DNA from: Rhodospirillales bacterium 70-18
GTDB lineage: Bacteria > Pseudomonadota > Alphaproteobacteria > Acetobacterales > Acetobacteraceae
Length of the DNA stretch: 64,000 bases
Direction: 5' to 3'
Assembly (NCBI GenBank): GCA_001899585.1
Contig: MKWE01000031.1
Location: forward strand, 156,040-220,039
Positions 7,383 to 15,419 of this stretch are shown here, in pieces. Both the position numbers and the translations under genes were made by a program. How positions within the stretch are numbered: the stretch's first letter is position 1; each line of letters starts with the position of its first letter. The notes below the pieces were generated by a model. It was not told the origin of the DNA. It saw nothing but the letters and a program-made list of their open reading frames with translations, and did not search any database.

Positions 7383-8736
7383 CCAGCCGGGGCAGCAAAG
7401 GCGGCAGCAGCACCAGCCAGGCGATCCGCGCCTGGTAGCGGTGATGCGGCCCCGACAGCGCCCCGCAGGCGAAGGCGTTGGCCAGCAGCGCTGCCAGCAC
7501 CAGTGCCGGCAGCGCCGCGCGGGTGGGGTCCGCGCCGCGCCCGCCATGGGCGTGCAGCGCCCGCCCGAGCTGCCAGGCGGTGGCCAGCGCCGCCGCCAGC
7601 AGCAGCAGGCCCTGGGCGGGGTTCAGCGGCGCCGCCACCGCCTCCAGCCGTCCGTTGGCCTGCAGCGCGGCATGGAAGCGGTCCATCTCGGCAGGCGGGA
7701 AATAGGCGCGCAGGCTGCCGGTGACCGAGGTCTCCAGCCCGTCCGGCTTCAGCACGTCGCCCAGCCGGACCATCGAGAGCTGACGCAGCGTGTTGGCCAG
7801 CGCCGTCCGCGCCACCCAGAGCGGCTCCTCGCGCAGGGTGCGGGCGACGATGGTGCCGGCCTCGGCGGCGAAGCGCTCCGGCCCGCCCGGGGCGGTCCAG
7901 ACCGGGCCTTGCGGGTTCCACATGAAATCGTCGCTGTCGGTCGGCAGCCGGGCGGCGAAGGCGCAGATATGCCAGCCGGCCTGCGGGCAGGACCGGCGGA
8001 TCACCGCGGCGGCCGGGCCGTCGCCCACCAGCCGGGCGAGGGCGAACACCGCACCGAACGGCGAGACTCCGAACCGGCCGAAGCCGACGGCATTGGTCAG
8101 CACCAGCACGGCCAGCGCCGCCAGCAGCGGCAGCGCCATGCGCAGGGTGCGCCGGCCGGGGCGCAGCAGCAGCCCGGCCGCGATGCAGGCGGCGGCGATG
8201 ATCAGGTGCGTCAGGTGGAAGGCGATCGCGGCGGTGGCCAGCACGCCCACCCAGGCGCGCTCGCGGGTAGACAGCCGCACCCCGAAGCCCAGCAGGAACA
8301 GGCACAGCACGGTGACCGGGGCGAAGATGTCGGGCATCAGCAGCGACACGAACCAGGGGGCGGCGGAGCCGGCCGCCAGCACCGCGCACAACAGCAGGTG
8401 CCCGCCGGCGCGCGCCTGGCCCAGCGCCTTGGCCGTCAGCCACAGCAGGTGCGACAGGATCAGCCCCTGTGCCGCCAGCGGCAGCCACAGGCTCACGCCC
8501 TCGTGGAACAGGCGCAGGAACGGGCCGTAGGTGAACGGCTTGTCCCACACCATGCGCGGTTGGCCGGCCTGCACCAGGAAGGCGTGGGTGTCGGTGAACA
8601 GGATCGGGTAGCCGTTCACCAGCGCCGGCCAAACCAGCAGCATCGCCCCGGCCAGGACGGCGAGCGCCACCGCATGCTGTCGAACCCACGCGGCGCCCCA
8701 CAGGGAGCGGGCAGCGGCAACCAACCGGAGCGACAC
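7303..8736 (-). CDS. multi-spanning membrane protein of unknown function
   Basis: A 477-residue protein with about ten hydrophobic helices (for example VALAVLAGAMLLVWPALV, LLLCAVLAAGSAAPWFV, MALPLLAALAVLVLTNAV). Between the first two helices is a loop with LFTDTHAFLVQAG; a longer non-membrane loop lies around residues 240-340. The overall layout is reminiscent of membrane glycosyltransferase-like proteins, but I recognise no family motif, so no function is given. The only start that fits is GTG at 8736. The 3' end runs 80 bases into ilvE on the other strand, so the true stop region may have been reached by read-through. Confidence 0.62.
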   Translation of the reverse strand: MSLRLVAAARSLWGAAWVRQHAVALAVLAGAMLLVWPALVNGYPILFTDTHAFLVQAGQPRMVWDKPFTYGPFLRLFHEGVSLWLPLAAQGLILSHLLWLTAKALGQARAGGHLLLCAVLAAGSAAPWFVSLLMPDIFAPVTVLCLFLLGFGVRLSTRERAWVGVLATAAIAFHLTHLIIAAACIAAGLLLRPGRRTLRMALPLLAALAVLVLTNAVGFGRFGVSPFGAVFALARLVGDGPAAAVIRRSCPQAGWHICAFAARLPTDSDDFMWNPQGPVWTAPGGPERFAAEAGTIVARTLREEPLWVARTALANTLRQLSMVRLGDVLKPDGLETSVTGSLRAYFPPAEMDRFHAALQANGRLEAVAAPLNPAQGLLLLAAALATAWQLGRALHAHGGRGADPTRAALPALVLAALLANAFACGALSGPHHRYQARIAWLVLLPPLLPRLVRRPAAFPRPPGSFAPASRSRPAASG

Positions 8737-9115
8737 TGCGCGGCATCCTTATCGCCTATGCCGTCACCGCCGCCGTGTTCCTCGGGCTGGACGCCGTCTG
8801 GCTCGGCACGATGGCGGGCAGCCTGTACAAGCCCCGCCTGGGCGCGCCGCTGCCGGAGCAGCCGGACCTTCTGGCGACGAGGCTATTCTACGCGCTTTCC
8901 GTCGCCGGTGTCGTGGCTTTCGCGGCGGCGCCGGCTTGGCCGCGTGGCGAGACGCTGGCGGACTGGTCGCTCGCGGCGCCTACGACATGACCAGCCTGGC
9001 CGCGCCGCGCGGCTGGTCGCCACGGGTGGCGGCGATCGGCATGGCCTGGGGCGCGGGGGTCGCGGCGGCGGCCGCGCTGGGCATGCCGGCCACCGCACGG
9101 CTGGCATCCCCGGCG
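8736..9115 (+). pseudogene. broken DUF2177 membrane protein gene
   Basis: Two frames together spell a DUF2177 protein. From about 8736 to 8960 one frame reads GILIAYAVTAAVFLGLDAVWLGTM and then RLFYALSVAGVVAFAAAPAW; it ends in a stop at 8990. From about 8950 the third frame continues with GGLVARGAYDMTSLAAPRGW and IGMAWGAGVAAAAALG, the family's third and fourth helices. A frameshift or small deletion near 8940-8965 separates the halves. No start codon is visible upstream, and no stop follows the second half until 9406, deep inside the opposite gene. The first half abuts the start of the membrane-protein gene at 8736. Confidence 0.72.
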
Positions 9116-10977
9116 GCACCGCAGCGGGCGATCAGGCCGGCGGCGACGCGCGCCGCGACGCTGCCCCAGTCACCGGGCGCCGACTGGCGGAACAGGCGCA
9201 TGCCGGCGTACCAGGGGGAGTCGGCCCGCCCGGCCATCCAGCGCCAGTCCGGCGCGAAGGGCAGCAGCAGCCAGACCGGCTTGCCCATGGCGCCGGCCAG
9301 ATGCGCGACGGCGGTGTCGGCGGCCACCACCAGGTCCAGCCCGTCGATCAGCGCCGCGGTGGCGGCGAAGTCGGTCATGTCGGCGGAGCGGTCGGGCAGG
9401 TCGTAGAGCGCCGCCGCCTCGGCACCACGCGGGCCGTGTTGCAGGCTGGTGAAGCGCAGCCCCGGCGCCGCCTCGGCCGCCGCCAGGATCGCCGCCACGG
9501 CGCGGCCGGGCAGCGAGCGGCGGGTGTCGTTGCGATGGGCGGGGTTGCCGGCCCAGATCAATCCCACGCGGAGCAGCCCCCCACGAGCCAGACCTGCGCG
9601 GGTCACCCGGCGGCCGGGCGGCGGGCACAGGTAGCCCTCGGGCGCGGGTATGGTCTCCGGGCGGGTGCCCAGCAGGTAGGGCAGGCTCAGCAGGTCCGCC
9701 CAGCAATCGGTGGCCGGCAGGTGGCCGGCATTCGGCACGATCTCAGCCGGCAACTGCGCCAGCAGCGATGCCAGGGCGGGGGCGCAGGCCAGCACCACGC
9801 GCGCGCCCATCGCCGCCAGCACCGGCACGTAGCGGGCGAACTGGATGGTGTCGCCCAGCCCCTGCTCGGCGCGCAGCAGGATCGACCGTCCGACCAGCGC
9901 GCCACCATCCCAGGGGGTGCCGTCCAGTGGACGGAAATGCGCGGCGAAGCGCAGATGCCGCTTGCGCCACTCGAAATCCGCCCAGCCGGCGGCGAAATTC
10001 CCCGCCAGCAGATGTGCCACCGCGCGATGCCAGTGCGCCACCGCCATCCCCGGCCGCAACGCCAGCGCCCGGTCGCAGGCGGCCACCGCCGCGGGCAGCC
10101 GCCCCGCCTCGGTGAGTACCGCGCCCAGGCTGGCATGCGCCTCGGCGAGGCCCGGATCGCGGGCGATCGCCTCGTTGAGGTAGTTCTCCGCCGCCGCCGG
10201 CCGGTCCAGGTCGGCGGCGGCATGGCCCAGGTTCATCCAGGCGCGCGCGTGGCCCGCGTCCAGCCGCACCGCACGTTGCAGGCTGTCCAGCGCCTCCCCG
10301 GCACGGCCAAGCGCGCGCAGGGCGGTGCCGGCGACGAACCAGGCCTCGGCCAGCGCCGGGCCGCAAAGGGTCGCCGTGCCGGAGGCATCCAGCGCCTCGG
10401 CGGCCTGCCCGGCATGCAGCAGCGCCATGCCGAGCCCCGTATGCGCCACCGCCGAGTCGGGGCGCAGCGCGACGGCGGCGCGATAGGCGTCCACCGCGCT
10501 GGTGGCATCGCCGGCCGCCAGCAGAATGCTGCCAAGAGTGACGTGCCCTTCCATCAGGTCTGACCGCAGCGCCAGAGCGGCGCGGCACGCCGCCTCCGCC
10601 TCCGCCAGCGCGCCCTCATCGCGCAGCACGTTGGCCAGGTTCACGCCGGCGGCGGCATCGTCCGGCCGGGCCGCCAGCACCGCGCGATAGAGGTCGATCG
10701 CCTCGCCGCGCGCGCCGGTGGCGGCGCAGGCGCGGGCCAGGGCACGGCTGGTGTCGGTGTCGTGCGGCCGCAGCGCCAGGGCGTAGCGCAGCAGCATCTC
10801 CGCCTCCGCGGCGCGGCCGTCGGACAGCGTCAGCAGGCCGAGTAGATAGGGCGCCATCGGTTCGCCGGGCGCGCGGTCGAGCACGCGGCGATACAGCGCC
10901 TCGGCCTCCGCCAGCCGGCCGTCGCGGTGCGCCCGCAGCGCGGCGGCAAGCTCGTCGGCATCGCTCGTGCAGGACAT
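8980..10977 (-). CDS. TPR-repeat glycosyltransferase-like protein
   Basis: About 665 residues. The first 340 are a run of roughly ten tetratricopeptide repeats (such as AEALYRRVLDRAP, AVDAYRAAVALRPDS, YLNEAIARDPGLAEAHASLG). The rest resembles the glycosyltransferase family 9 / heptosyltransferase-like domain found behind TPRs: WKRRH-type segment FEWRKRHLRF, LLRAEQGLGDTIQFARYVP, GLIWAGNPAHRNDTRRSL, and DLVVAADTAVAHLAGAMGKPVWLLLP. Such proteins are linked to protein or surface-polymer glycosylation. ATG 10977 has GGAG 12 bases before it; 10989 is an alternative. The last 40 or so residues (after GLIARCG) are the antisense of the DUF2177 remnant, so the natural end has been lost. Confidence 0.8.
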   Translation of the reverse strand: MSCTSDADELAAALRAHRDGRLAEAEALYRRVLDRAPGEPMAPYLLGLLTLSDGRAAEAEMLLRYALALRPHDTDTSRALARACAATGARGEAIDLYRAVLAARPDDAAAGVNLANVLRDEGALAEAEAACRAALALRSDLMEGHVTLGSILLAAGDATSAVDAYRAAVALRPDSAVAHTGLGMALLHAGQAAEALDASGTATLCGPALAEAWFVAGTALRALGRAGEALDSLQRAVRLDAGHARAWMNLGHAAADLDRPAAAENYLNEAIARDPGLAEAHASLGAVLTEAGRLPAAVAACDRALALRPGMAVAHWHRAVAHLLAGNFAAGWADFEWRKRHLRFAAHFRPLDGTPWDGGALVGRSILLRAEQGLGDTIQFARYVPVLAAMGARVVLACAPALASLLAQLPAEIVPNAGHLPATDCWADLLSLPYLLGTRPETIPAPEGYLCPPPGRRVTRAGLARGGLLRVGLIWAGNPAHRNDTRRSLPGRAVAAILAAAEAAPGLRFTSLQHGPRGAEAAALYDLPDRSADMTDFAATAALIDGLDLVVAADTAVAHLAGAMGKPVWLLLPFAPDWRWMAGRADSPWYAGMRLFRQSAPGDWGSVAARVAAGLIARCGAAGDASRAVAGMPSAAAAATPAPQAMPIAATRGDQPRGAARLVMS

Positions 10978-11110
10978 GTCCACGCCCATCTCCGTCCAGG
11001 CTGCCGGCGAGTATCGGTGCCAACCTTGAACGAAGGGTGAAGACAGGAAAGTATGCCAACCTCTGCGATTGGCCCGTCGAAGCAAGGCAAGGCCGGGCTC
11101 TGCGTTGCCT

Positions 11111-11575
11111 TCAGCCCAGCGCGCCCCACCGGGCGGCGGCCGTGTCGTCCGCCTCGCGGGCGTCCACCCAGCCTTCCTGGCCGTCGGCGAAGCGTTCCTT
11201 CTTCCAGAACGGCGCGCGCGTCTTCAGCCAGTCGATCAGGAAGCCGGTGGCGTCCAGCGCCGCCTGGCGGTGCGCGGCGGCGGCCAGCACCAGCACGATG
11301 CCCTCGCCAGGGCGCAGCTCGCCGACCCGGTGCAGCAGGGTGCAGCCCAGCAGCGCCCAGCGCGCCTCGGCGGCGGCGGCGATGCGGGCCATCGCCTGCT
11401 CGGTCATGCCGGGATAGTGCTCCAGCGTCATCGCGGTGATGGCACGGCCATGCGCCTGGTCGCGCACCGTGCCGACAAAGCAGCCGATGCCGCCGATATC
11501 GGCCCGCCCGGCGCCCAGCGCGGCGATCTCCGCGCCGATGTCGAACGCGCCCTGCTGCACCCGCACGGTGGCCAT
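11111..11575 (-). CDS. moaE: molybdopterin synthase catalytic subunit
   Basis: A 154-residue protein that, with MoaD thiocarboxylate, inserts two sulfurs into precursor Z to make molybdopterin. Family marks are GCFVGTVRD near residue 32, the segment LEHYPGM, HRVGELRPGE, and the active-site stretch KTRAPFWKKE near residue 118. The ATG lies one base after the moaD stop (TGAGATG), so expression is coupled. Confidence 0.94.
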   Translation of the reverse strand: MATVRVQQGAFDIGAEIAALGAGRADIGGIGCFVGTVRDQAHGRAITAMTLEHYPGMTEQAMARIAAAAEARWALLGCTLLHRVGELRPGEGIVLVLAAAAHRQAALDATGFLIDWLKTRAPFWKKERFADGQEGWVDAREADDTAAARWGALG

Positions 11576-11576
11576 C

Positions 11577-11849
11577 TCAGCCGCCCGTGACCGGCGGGAA
11601 GAACGCCACCTCGTCGCCCGGCGCCACCGTCGTGTCGGGGTCGGCGAAGTCCTGGTTGACCGCGCAGCGCACGCTGGCCGCCATCGCGAAGGCGGCCTCA
11701 TGGCGCGGCGAACGGGTGCGCAGCCAGGCGACCAGGGCGGCCACGGTGTCCACCTCGGCCGGCGGCTGCACCGCTTCCTCCCCGGTGCCGACACGCTCGC
11801 GCATCCAGGCGAAATACAGCACGCGCAGCGGGCGGGGCGCGGCGGTCAT
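11577..11849 (-). CDS. moaD: molybdopterin synthase sulfur carrier subunit
   Basis: A 90-residue ubiquitin-like protein ending in FFPPVTGG; the terminal Gly-Gly is adenylated and converted to a thiocarboxylate that supplies sulfur to MoaE. The start VLYFAWMRERVG and the core VNQDFADPDTTVAPGDEVAFFPP match the family. ATG 11849 lies four bases after the lipoprotein stop; an in-frame ATG at 11891 would overlap that gene and is less likely. Confidence 0.93.
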   Translation of the reverse strand: MTAAPRPLRVLYFAWMRERVGTGEEAVQPPAEVDTVAALVAWLRTRSPRHEAAFAMAASVRCAVNQDFADPDTTVAPGDEVAFFPPVTGG

Positions 11850-11853
11850 GGTC

Positions 11854-12384
11854 TCAGCGCGCGGGCGCGGGGACGGTGATGGTGCTGCCATCCGAGCCGA
11901 TCAGGGTCAGGCTGCCATTGGCGTTGGGCATCACGATGCCCTGCTTGCCGTCCGGCAGGGTGTAAGTTTCCACCCCGTTGGCGCCGACGGTGGTGGTGGC
12001 CGGGCCGCCCGGGGTGGTCAGCACGCGGCCATGCGCCGGGGGCGTGAGGGTGGCCGGGATCGGCCGCGGCCCGGCCATGCGCGGGCTGGTGCCGGGCATC
12101 GCCCCGGTGTCGATCGGCGCGCCGGCCTCGCGCTGCAGGTCGGACAGGGTCTTGGCGGGCGGCAGCGGGCCGGGCCAGACATTGCCCGGCTCGGGCAGCA
12201 GCGGCGCGGCGTCGGTGGGCCGGCCCATCACGCGCTGCATGTTCGGGGCATCGCCCACCGGCTCGTTGGGATTGGTGCGCAGGCTGACGGTGTCGGAGAT
12301 GAATCCGCCGAACCCCGCGCCGGGGTTGCCGACATAGTCGCAGCCGGCCAACAGGATAAGGCCGAGCAGGGCAATGCGCCGCAT
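11854..12384 (-). CDS. predicted lipoprotein
   Basis: A 176-residue exported protein. MRRIALLGLILLAGCDYVG is a lipoprotein signal with lipobox LAGC, so cleavage before Cys15 is expected. The mature part is proline- and glycine-rich, with conserved-looking segments VSLRTNPNEPVGDAPNMQRVMGRP and a C-terminal repeat-like stretch TYTLPDGKQGIVMPNANGS. I do not recognise a family. It precedes moaD by four bases and may share its transcript, but nothing in the protein suggests a molybdopterin role. Aspartate at +2 (CDY) would in enterobacteria favour inner-membrane retention. Confidence 0.8.
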   Translation of the reverse strand: MRRIALLGLILLAGCDYVGNPGAGFGGFISDTVSLRTNPNEPVGDAPNMQRVMGRPTDAAPLLPEPGNVWPGPLPPAKTLSDLQREAGAPIDTGAMPGTSPRMAGPRPIPATLTPPAHGRVLTTPGGPATTTVGANGVETYTLPDGKQGIVMPNANGSLTLIGSDGSTITVPAPAR

Positions 12385-12419
12385 GTGTGGGAATTCCTTG
12401 TCGCGAAGTCCTGGTTCGG

Positions 12420-12454
12420 GTCGCTCCGGGCCAAACATCCGGCCCGGGGGCGAC
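12420..12454. other. hairpin between mobB and the lipoprotein gene
   Basis: GTCGC-CCGGGCC (12420-12432, one base bulged) pairs with GGCCCGG-GCGAC (12441-12454, two bases bulged) across loop AAACATCC. It lies in the 106-base gap between two minus-strand genes. Without a T-run on the minus strand it may be a leader structure of the lipoprotein gene rather than a terminator. Confidence 0.4.
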
Positions 12455-12490
12455 CGGTCGCAGGCAATGTGCCCTCTGCGCGGGTCCGGC

Positions 12491-13012
12491 TCAAGCTTCA
12501 TGCTGCGCCGCGGCGGGCAAATCGAGATGGCGGCAGGCCCAGGCGGCCACGGCGGCCGGATCGTTTAGCGGCAGCAACGGCCGGTCGCAGGGTTGTTCGG
12601 GCGGCGCGTCGCAGGCCACGGCGACGATGTCCGCCCGCTCCGACCACAGCGGCGGACGGCCCAAAACGGGGCGAAAAACCTCGATTTTGGGGTGCGGATT
12701 GGCCTTGAATCCCTCCACCAGCACCAGATCCACCGGCGAAAGCCGCGCCAGCAGGTCCGGCAGCCCCGGCTCGGCCTCGTCGCGCAATTCGTGCAGCAGC
12801 GCCCAGCGCCGGCCGGAGCCGATCAGCACCTCCCGCGCGCCGGCCTCGCGGTGGCGCCAGCTGTCCTTGCCGGGCTGGTCCAGGTCGAAGCCGTGATGCG
12901 CGTGCTTGACGGTGGAAACCGCCAGCCCGCGCGCGGCGAAAAGCGGCAGCAGGGCGGTGAGCAGCACCGTCTTGCCACTGCCCGACCAGCCGGTGAGTCC
13001 CAACAGCCTCAT
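12491..13012 (-). CDS. mobB: molybdopterin-guanine dinucleotide biosynthesis adaptor
   Basis: A 173-residue P-loop GTPase: Walker A GWSGSGKTVL at residues 7-16, then VSTVKHAHHGFDLDQPGKDSWRHREAGA, a MobB signature, and DLVLVEGFK in the Walker B region. It assists MobA in attaching GMP to molybdopterin. The start ATG overlaps the pgsA stop (ATGA), and the moaD/moaE genes follow downstream, making a molybdenum-cofactor neighbourhood. The tail is alanine-rich. Confidence 0.92.
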   Translation of the reverse strand: MRLLGLTGWSGSGKTVLLTALLPLFAARGLAVSTVKHAHHGFDLDQPGKDSWRHREAGAREVLIGSGRRWALLHELRDEAEPGLPDLLARLSPVDLVLVEGFKANPHPKIEVFRPVLGRPPLWSERADIVAVACDAPPEQPCDRPLLPLNDPAAVAAWACRHLDLPAAAQHEA

Positions 13013-13590
13013 TCGCGCACGGGTGCCGCGGCGTGGCGCAGGCCGGTGGTCAGGTAGTCCCAGCCGGTCAGCAGCGTGAGCGCCGCCGCCACCCACAGCA
13101 TCGCCTCGCCAATGGTGGACACCGGCAGCCAGGGGATGCCCAGCAGCACCGCCGAGCCGTCGCCGGCCAGCAGCGCGCCCAGCGCGCCCATCTGGAAGCC
13201 GGTCTTCCACTTCGCCAGCCGCGTCACCGGCAGGCCCACGCGCACCCCGGCCAGATATTCGCGCAGGCCGCTGACCAGGATCTCGCGCAGCATGATGACG
13301 ATGGCCGGATACAGCCCCAGCGCGCTGAGATGGCCCATGCCCACCAGCATCATCAGGGCGGCGGCGACCAGCAGCTTGTCGGCGATCGGGTCCAGCATGC
13401 GGCCGAGGTCGGAGGTCTGCTTGCGGTCGCGCGCCAGCTTGCCGTCGAAATAATCGGTGATGCCGGCCAGGCCGAACACCACGCAGGCGGCGAAATCGGT
13501 CGCGGGCGTGCGCAGCGCGGCCAGCACCACCATCAGCGGGATCACCGCGATGCGCGACAGGGTCAGCAGGTTGGGCAGGTCGGTCAGCAT
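13009..13590 (-). CDS. pgsA: CDP-diacylglycerol-glycerol-3-phosphate 3-phosphatidyltransferase
   Basis: A 193-residue integral membrane enzyme that makes phosphatidylglycerol-phosphate from CDP-diacylglycerol and glycerol-3-phosphate. The CDP-alcohol phosphotransferase signature DG-x2-AR-x8-G-x3-D-x3-D is complete: DYFDGKLARDRKQTSDLG followed by RMLDPIADK. The N-terminal LPNLLTLSRI is also typical. It overlaps mobB by four bases. Its promoter must lie in the 102-base gap shared with the divergent gene at 13693. Confidence 0.95.
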   Translation of the reverse strand: MLTDLPNLLTLSRIAVIPLMVVLAALRTPATDFAACVVFGLAGITDYFDGKLARDRKQTSDLGRMLDPIADKLLVAAALMMLVGMGHLSALGLYPAIVIMLREILVSGLREYLAGVRVGLPVTRLAKWKTGFQMGALGALLAGDGSAVLLGIPWLPVSTIGEAMLWVAAALTLLTGWDYLTTGLRHAAAPVRE

Positions 13591-13692
13591 GCGGGCGCAC
13601 AGTAGTGCGTCTTTGGGCCAAGTGAAAACGCCCCGTCGCGCCGCGGCGAGGGAAAGTTGACCGCGCCGCCGGGCTGACCTATCGAATCGGAC

Positions 13693-14586
13693 ATGGAACC
13701 GTCATTCTCCGGCATCTGGCCGATCCTGTACGCCTTCTTCACCGCGCAAAACACGCTGGACCGCGCCGCCATGCGCCGGCAGACCGAGATCTGCGTCGCC
13801 GGCGGCAGCCACGGCCTGGCGGTGATGGGCCTGGCCACCGAGGTCGCCAAGCTGTCGCCGGCGGAACGCCGGCAGGTGGTGGAATGGACCGCCGAGGACC
13901 TGGCCGGCCGGCTGCCGCTGGCCGTCACCATCTTCGGCGCCACGCCGGCCGAGCAGTCCGAGGCGGTGGCGCATGCCGCCGCCAACGGCGCCGCGTGGGT
14001 GATCCTGCAGCCGCCGCGCCAGCCGGGCATCAGCGAGGACGAGCTGCTGGCCTTCTTCGGCACGGTGATCGAGCGGTCGCCGGTGCCGGCCGGCATCCAG
14101 AACGCGCCCGAGCTGATCGGCATCGGCCTGTCGCCCGGCGGCATCGCCGAGCTGGCGCGCCGGCACGCCAATTTCCGCGTGCTGAAGGGCGAGGCGCCGA
14201 CCACGCTGATCGCCCGCGTGGTGGAGGAGACCGGCGGCAAGCTGGCGGTGTTCAACGGGCGCGGCGGGCTGGAGCTGCCCGACAACCTGCGCGCCGGCTG
14301 CGCCGGGCTGATCCCGGCGCCGGACTGCTTCGAGGCGCAGGTGGCGATCTACGAGGCGATGCGGCGCGGCGACGAGGCGGAGGCGGAGCGGCTCTACCGC
14401 GAGATCCTGCCGGCCATCGTGTTCGTGATGCAGTCGGTCGATCACCTGATCTGCTACGGCAAGCGGCTGGTGGCGGCGCGGATGGGCATCGCGGTGCACG
14501 ACCGCGCGCCCGGCCTGCTGCCCAATGCCTTCGGCGAGGCCGCGGTGGGCCGCTTCGCCCGCGCGCTGGGGCCGTATCCGGCCTGA
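13693..14586 (+). CDS. dihydrodipicolinate synthase-family aldolase
   Basis: A 297-residue TIM-barrel protein of the DapA/N-acetylneuraminate-lyase family (for example ICVAGGSHGLAVMGLATEVAKLSPAER and VTIFGATPAEQ). The Schiff-base lysine is present as K165 in FRVLKGEAP. The tyrosine that acts in DapA (in the usual YNxP) is replaced by glutamine: GIQNAPE, Q136. It is therefore probably not the lysine-pathway DapA but a relative acting on another keto acid or sugar acid; the substrate cannot be told. It is alone on the plus strand with no catabolic neighbours. Confidence 0.85.
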   Translation: MEPSFSGIWPILYAFFTAQNTLDRAAMRRQTEICVAGGSHGLAVMGLATEVAKLSPAERRQVVEWTAEDLAGRLPLAVTIFGATPAEQSEAVAHAAANGAAWVILQPPRQPGISEDELLAFFGTVIERSPVPAGIQNAPELIGIGLSPGGIAELARRHANFRVLKGEAPTTLIARVVEETGGKLAVFNGRGGLELPDNLRAGCAGLIPAPDCFEAQVAIYEAMRRGDEAEAERLYREILPAIVFVMQSVDHLICYGKRLVAARMGIAVHDRAPGLLPNAFGEAAVGRFARALGPYPA

Positions 14587-14687
14587 TATCCGCCCCAGCG
14601 GGGGAGCGCCCGGCCCTGTTCGCCCCACAGGATCGAATGGTCAAGCCGCCAGGATGGCATCATTTGATTGTATGCCGTCGTTGCGCC

Positions 14688-14703
14688 GTCAGGCGGGTGT
14701 AAG
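14688..14703 (+). promoter_or_regulatory. 16-bp box upstream of the response regulator gene
   Basis: GTCAGGCGGGTGTAAG ends 41 bases before the ATG at 14745. The identical 16 bases occur on the minus strand at 17699-17684, 49 bases before the PepSY gene. Identical sequence at matching distance before both units of this locus suggests a binding site, most simply for the response regulator itself. Confidence 0.65.
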
Positions 14704-14744
14704 CTTGCGCGGCCAGGATCGCCGATCCTTGCCGAGGAGTGGCC

Positions 14745-15419
14745 ATGCGCCTGCTGGTGATCGAGGACGAACCCAACCTGGCCGCGCTGGTGCGCGCGGC
14801 GCTGGACCGCGCCGGATTCGCGGTGGACCACGCCGCCGGGCTGGCCGAGGCGGATGCCTGCCTGCGCATGGCCGCCTATGACGCGCTGGTGCTGGACCTC
14901 GGCCTGGGCGACGGCTGCGGCCTTACCCTGCTGCGCCGGCTGCGCGCGCGGCATGACGGGGTGCCGGTGCTGATCCTGACCGCGCGCGACGCGCCGGAGG
15001 ACCGGGTGGGCGGGCTGGACACCGGGGCGGACGACTACGTGATCAAACCGTTCCACATGGATGAGCTGGTCTCGCGCATCCGTGCCCTGCTGCGCCGGCC
15101 GAACGCGGCGCTGGGGGTGCGGCTGTCGCTGGGCACGGTGGTGCTGGACACCGTCACGCGCACCACCCAGGTGGGCAGCGAGCCGCTCGGCCTGTCAGCG
15201 CGCGAGACGGCGCTGCTGGAGCTGCTGCTGCGCCGGGCCGGCCGGGTGGTGCCGCGCGAGGCGCTGGACCAGGGGCTGTACGGCATGGACAGCCCGGCCA
15301 CGCCGAACGCCATGGAGGTGCTGGTGCACCGGCTGCGCAAGCGGCTGCAGGATGCCGGGGCGGACGTGGCGATCCATACGCTGCGCGGCGTCGGCTACCT
15401 GCTGGCGGCGGCGGAGTGA
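14745..15419 (+). CDS. OmpR-family response regulator (QseB/TctD-like)
   Basis: A 224-residue regulator: receiver with IEDEPNL, phosphoacceptor aspartate in ALVLDLGLGDG, threonine in LILTARD and lysine in VIKPFHMDEL; winged-helix half with LSARETALLELLLRRAG and EVLVHRLRKRLQ, wing LRGVGYLL. GAGGAG lies six bases before the ATG. Its stop overlaps the kinase start by four bases (GTGA). It faces a cytochrome b561-PepSY operon that carries the same 16-bp box, so autoregulation and control of that operon are likely. Confidence 0.93.
   Translation: MRLLVIEDEPNLAALVRAALDRAGFAVDHAAGLAEADACLRMAAYDALVLDLGLGDGCGLTLLRRLRARHDGVPVLILTARDAPEDRVGGLDTGADDYVIKPFHMDELVSRIRALLRRPNAALGVRLSLGTVVLDTVTRTTQVGSEPLGLSARETALLELLLRRAGRVVPREALDQGLYGMDSPATPNAMEVLVHRLRKRLQDAGADVAIHTLRGVGYLLAAAE

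Noticed and set aside
7441-10563. A plus-strand open frame of about 1040 codons
   Set aside because: It is antisense to the membrane protein and the TPR glycosyltransferase, is full of Arg, Gly, His and Gln, and shows no domain. Such long shadow frames are expected at this GC content.
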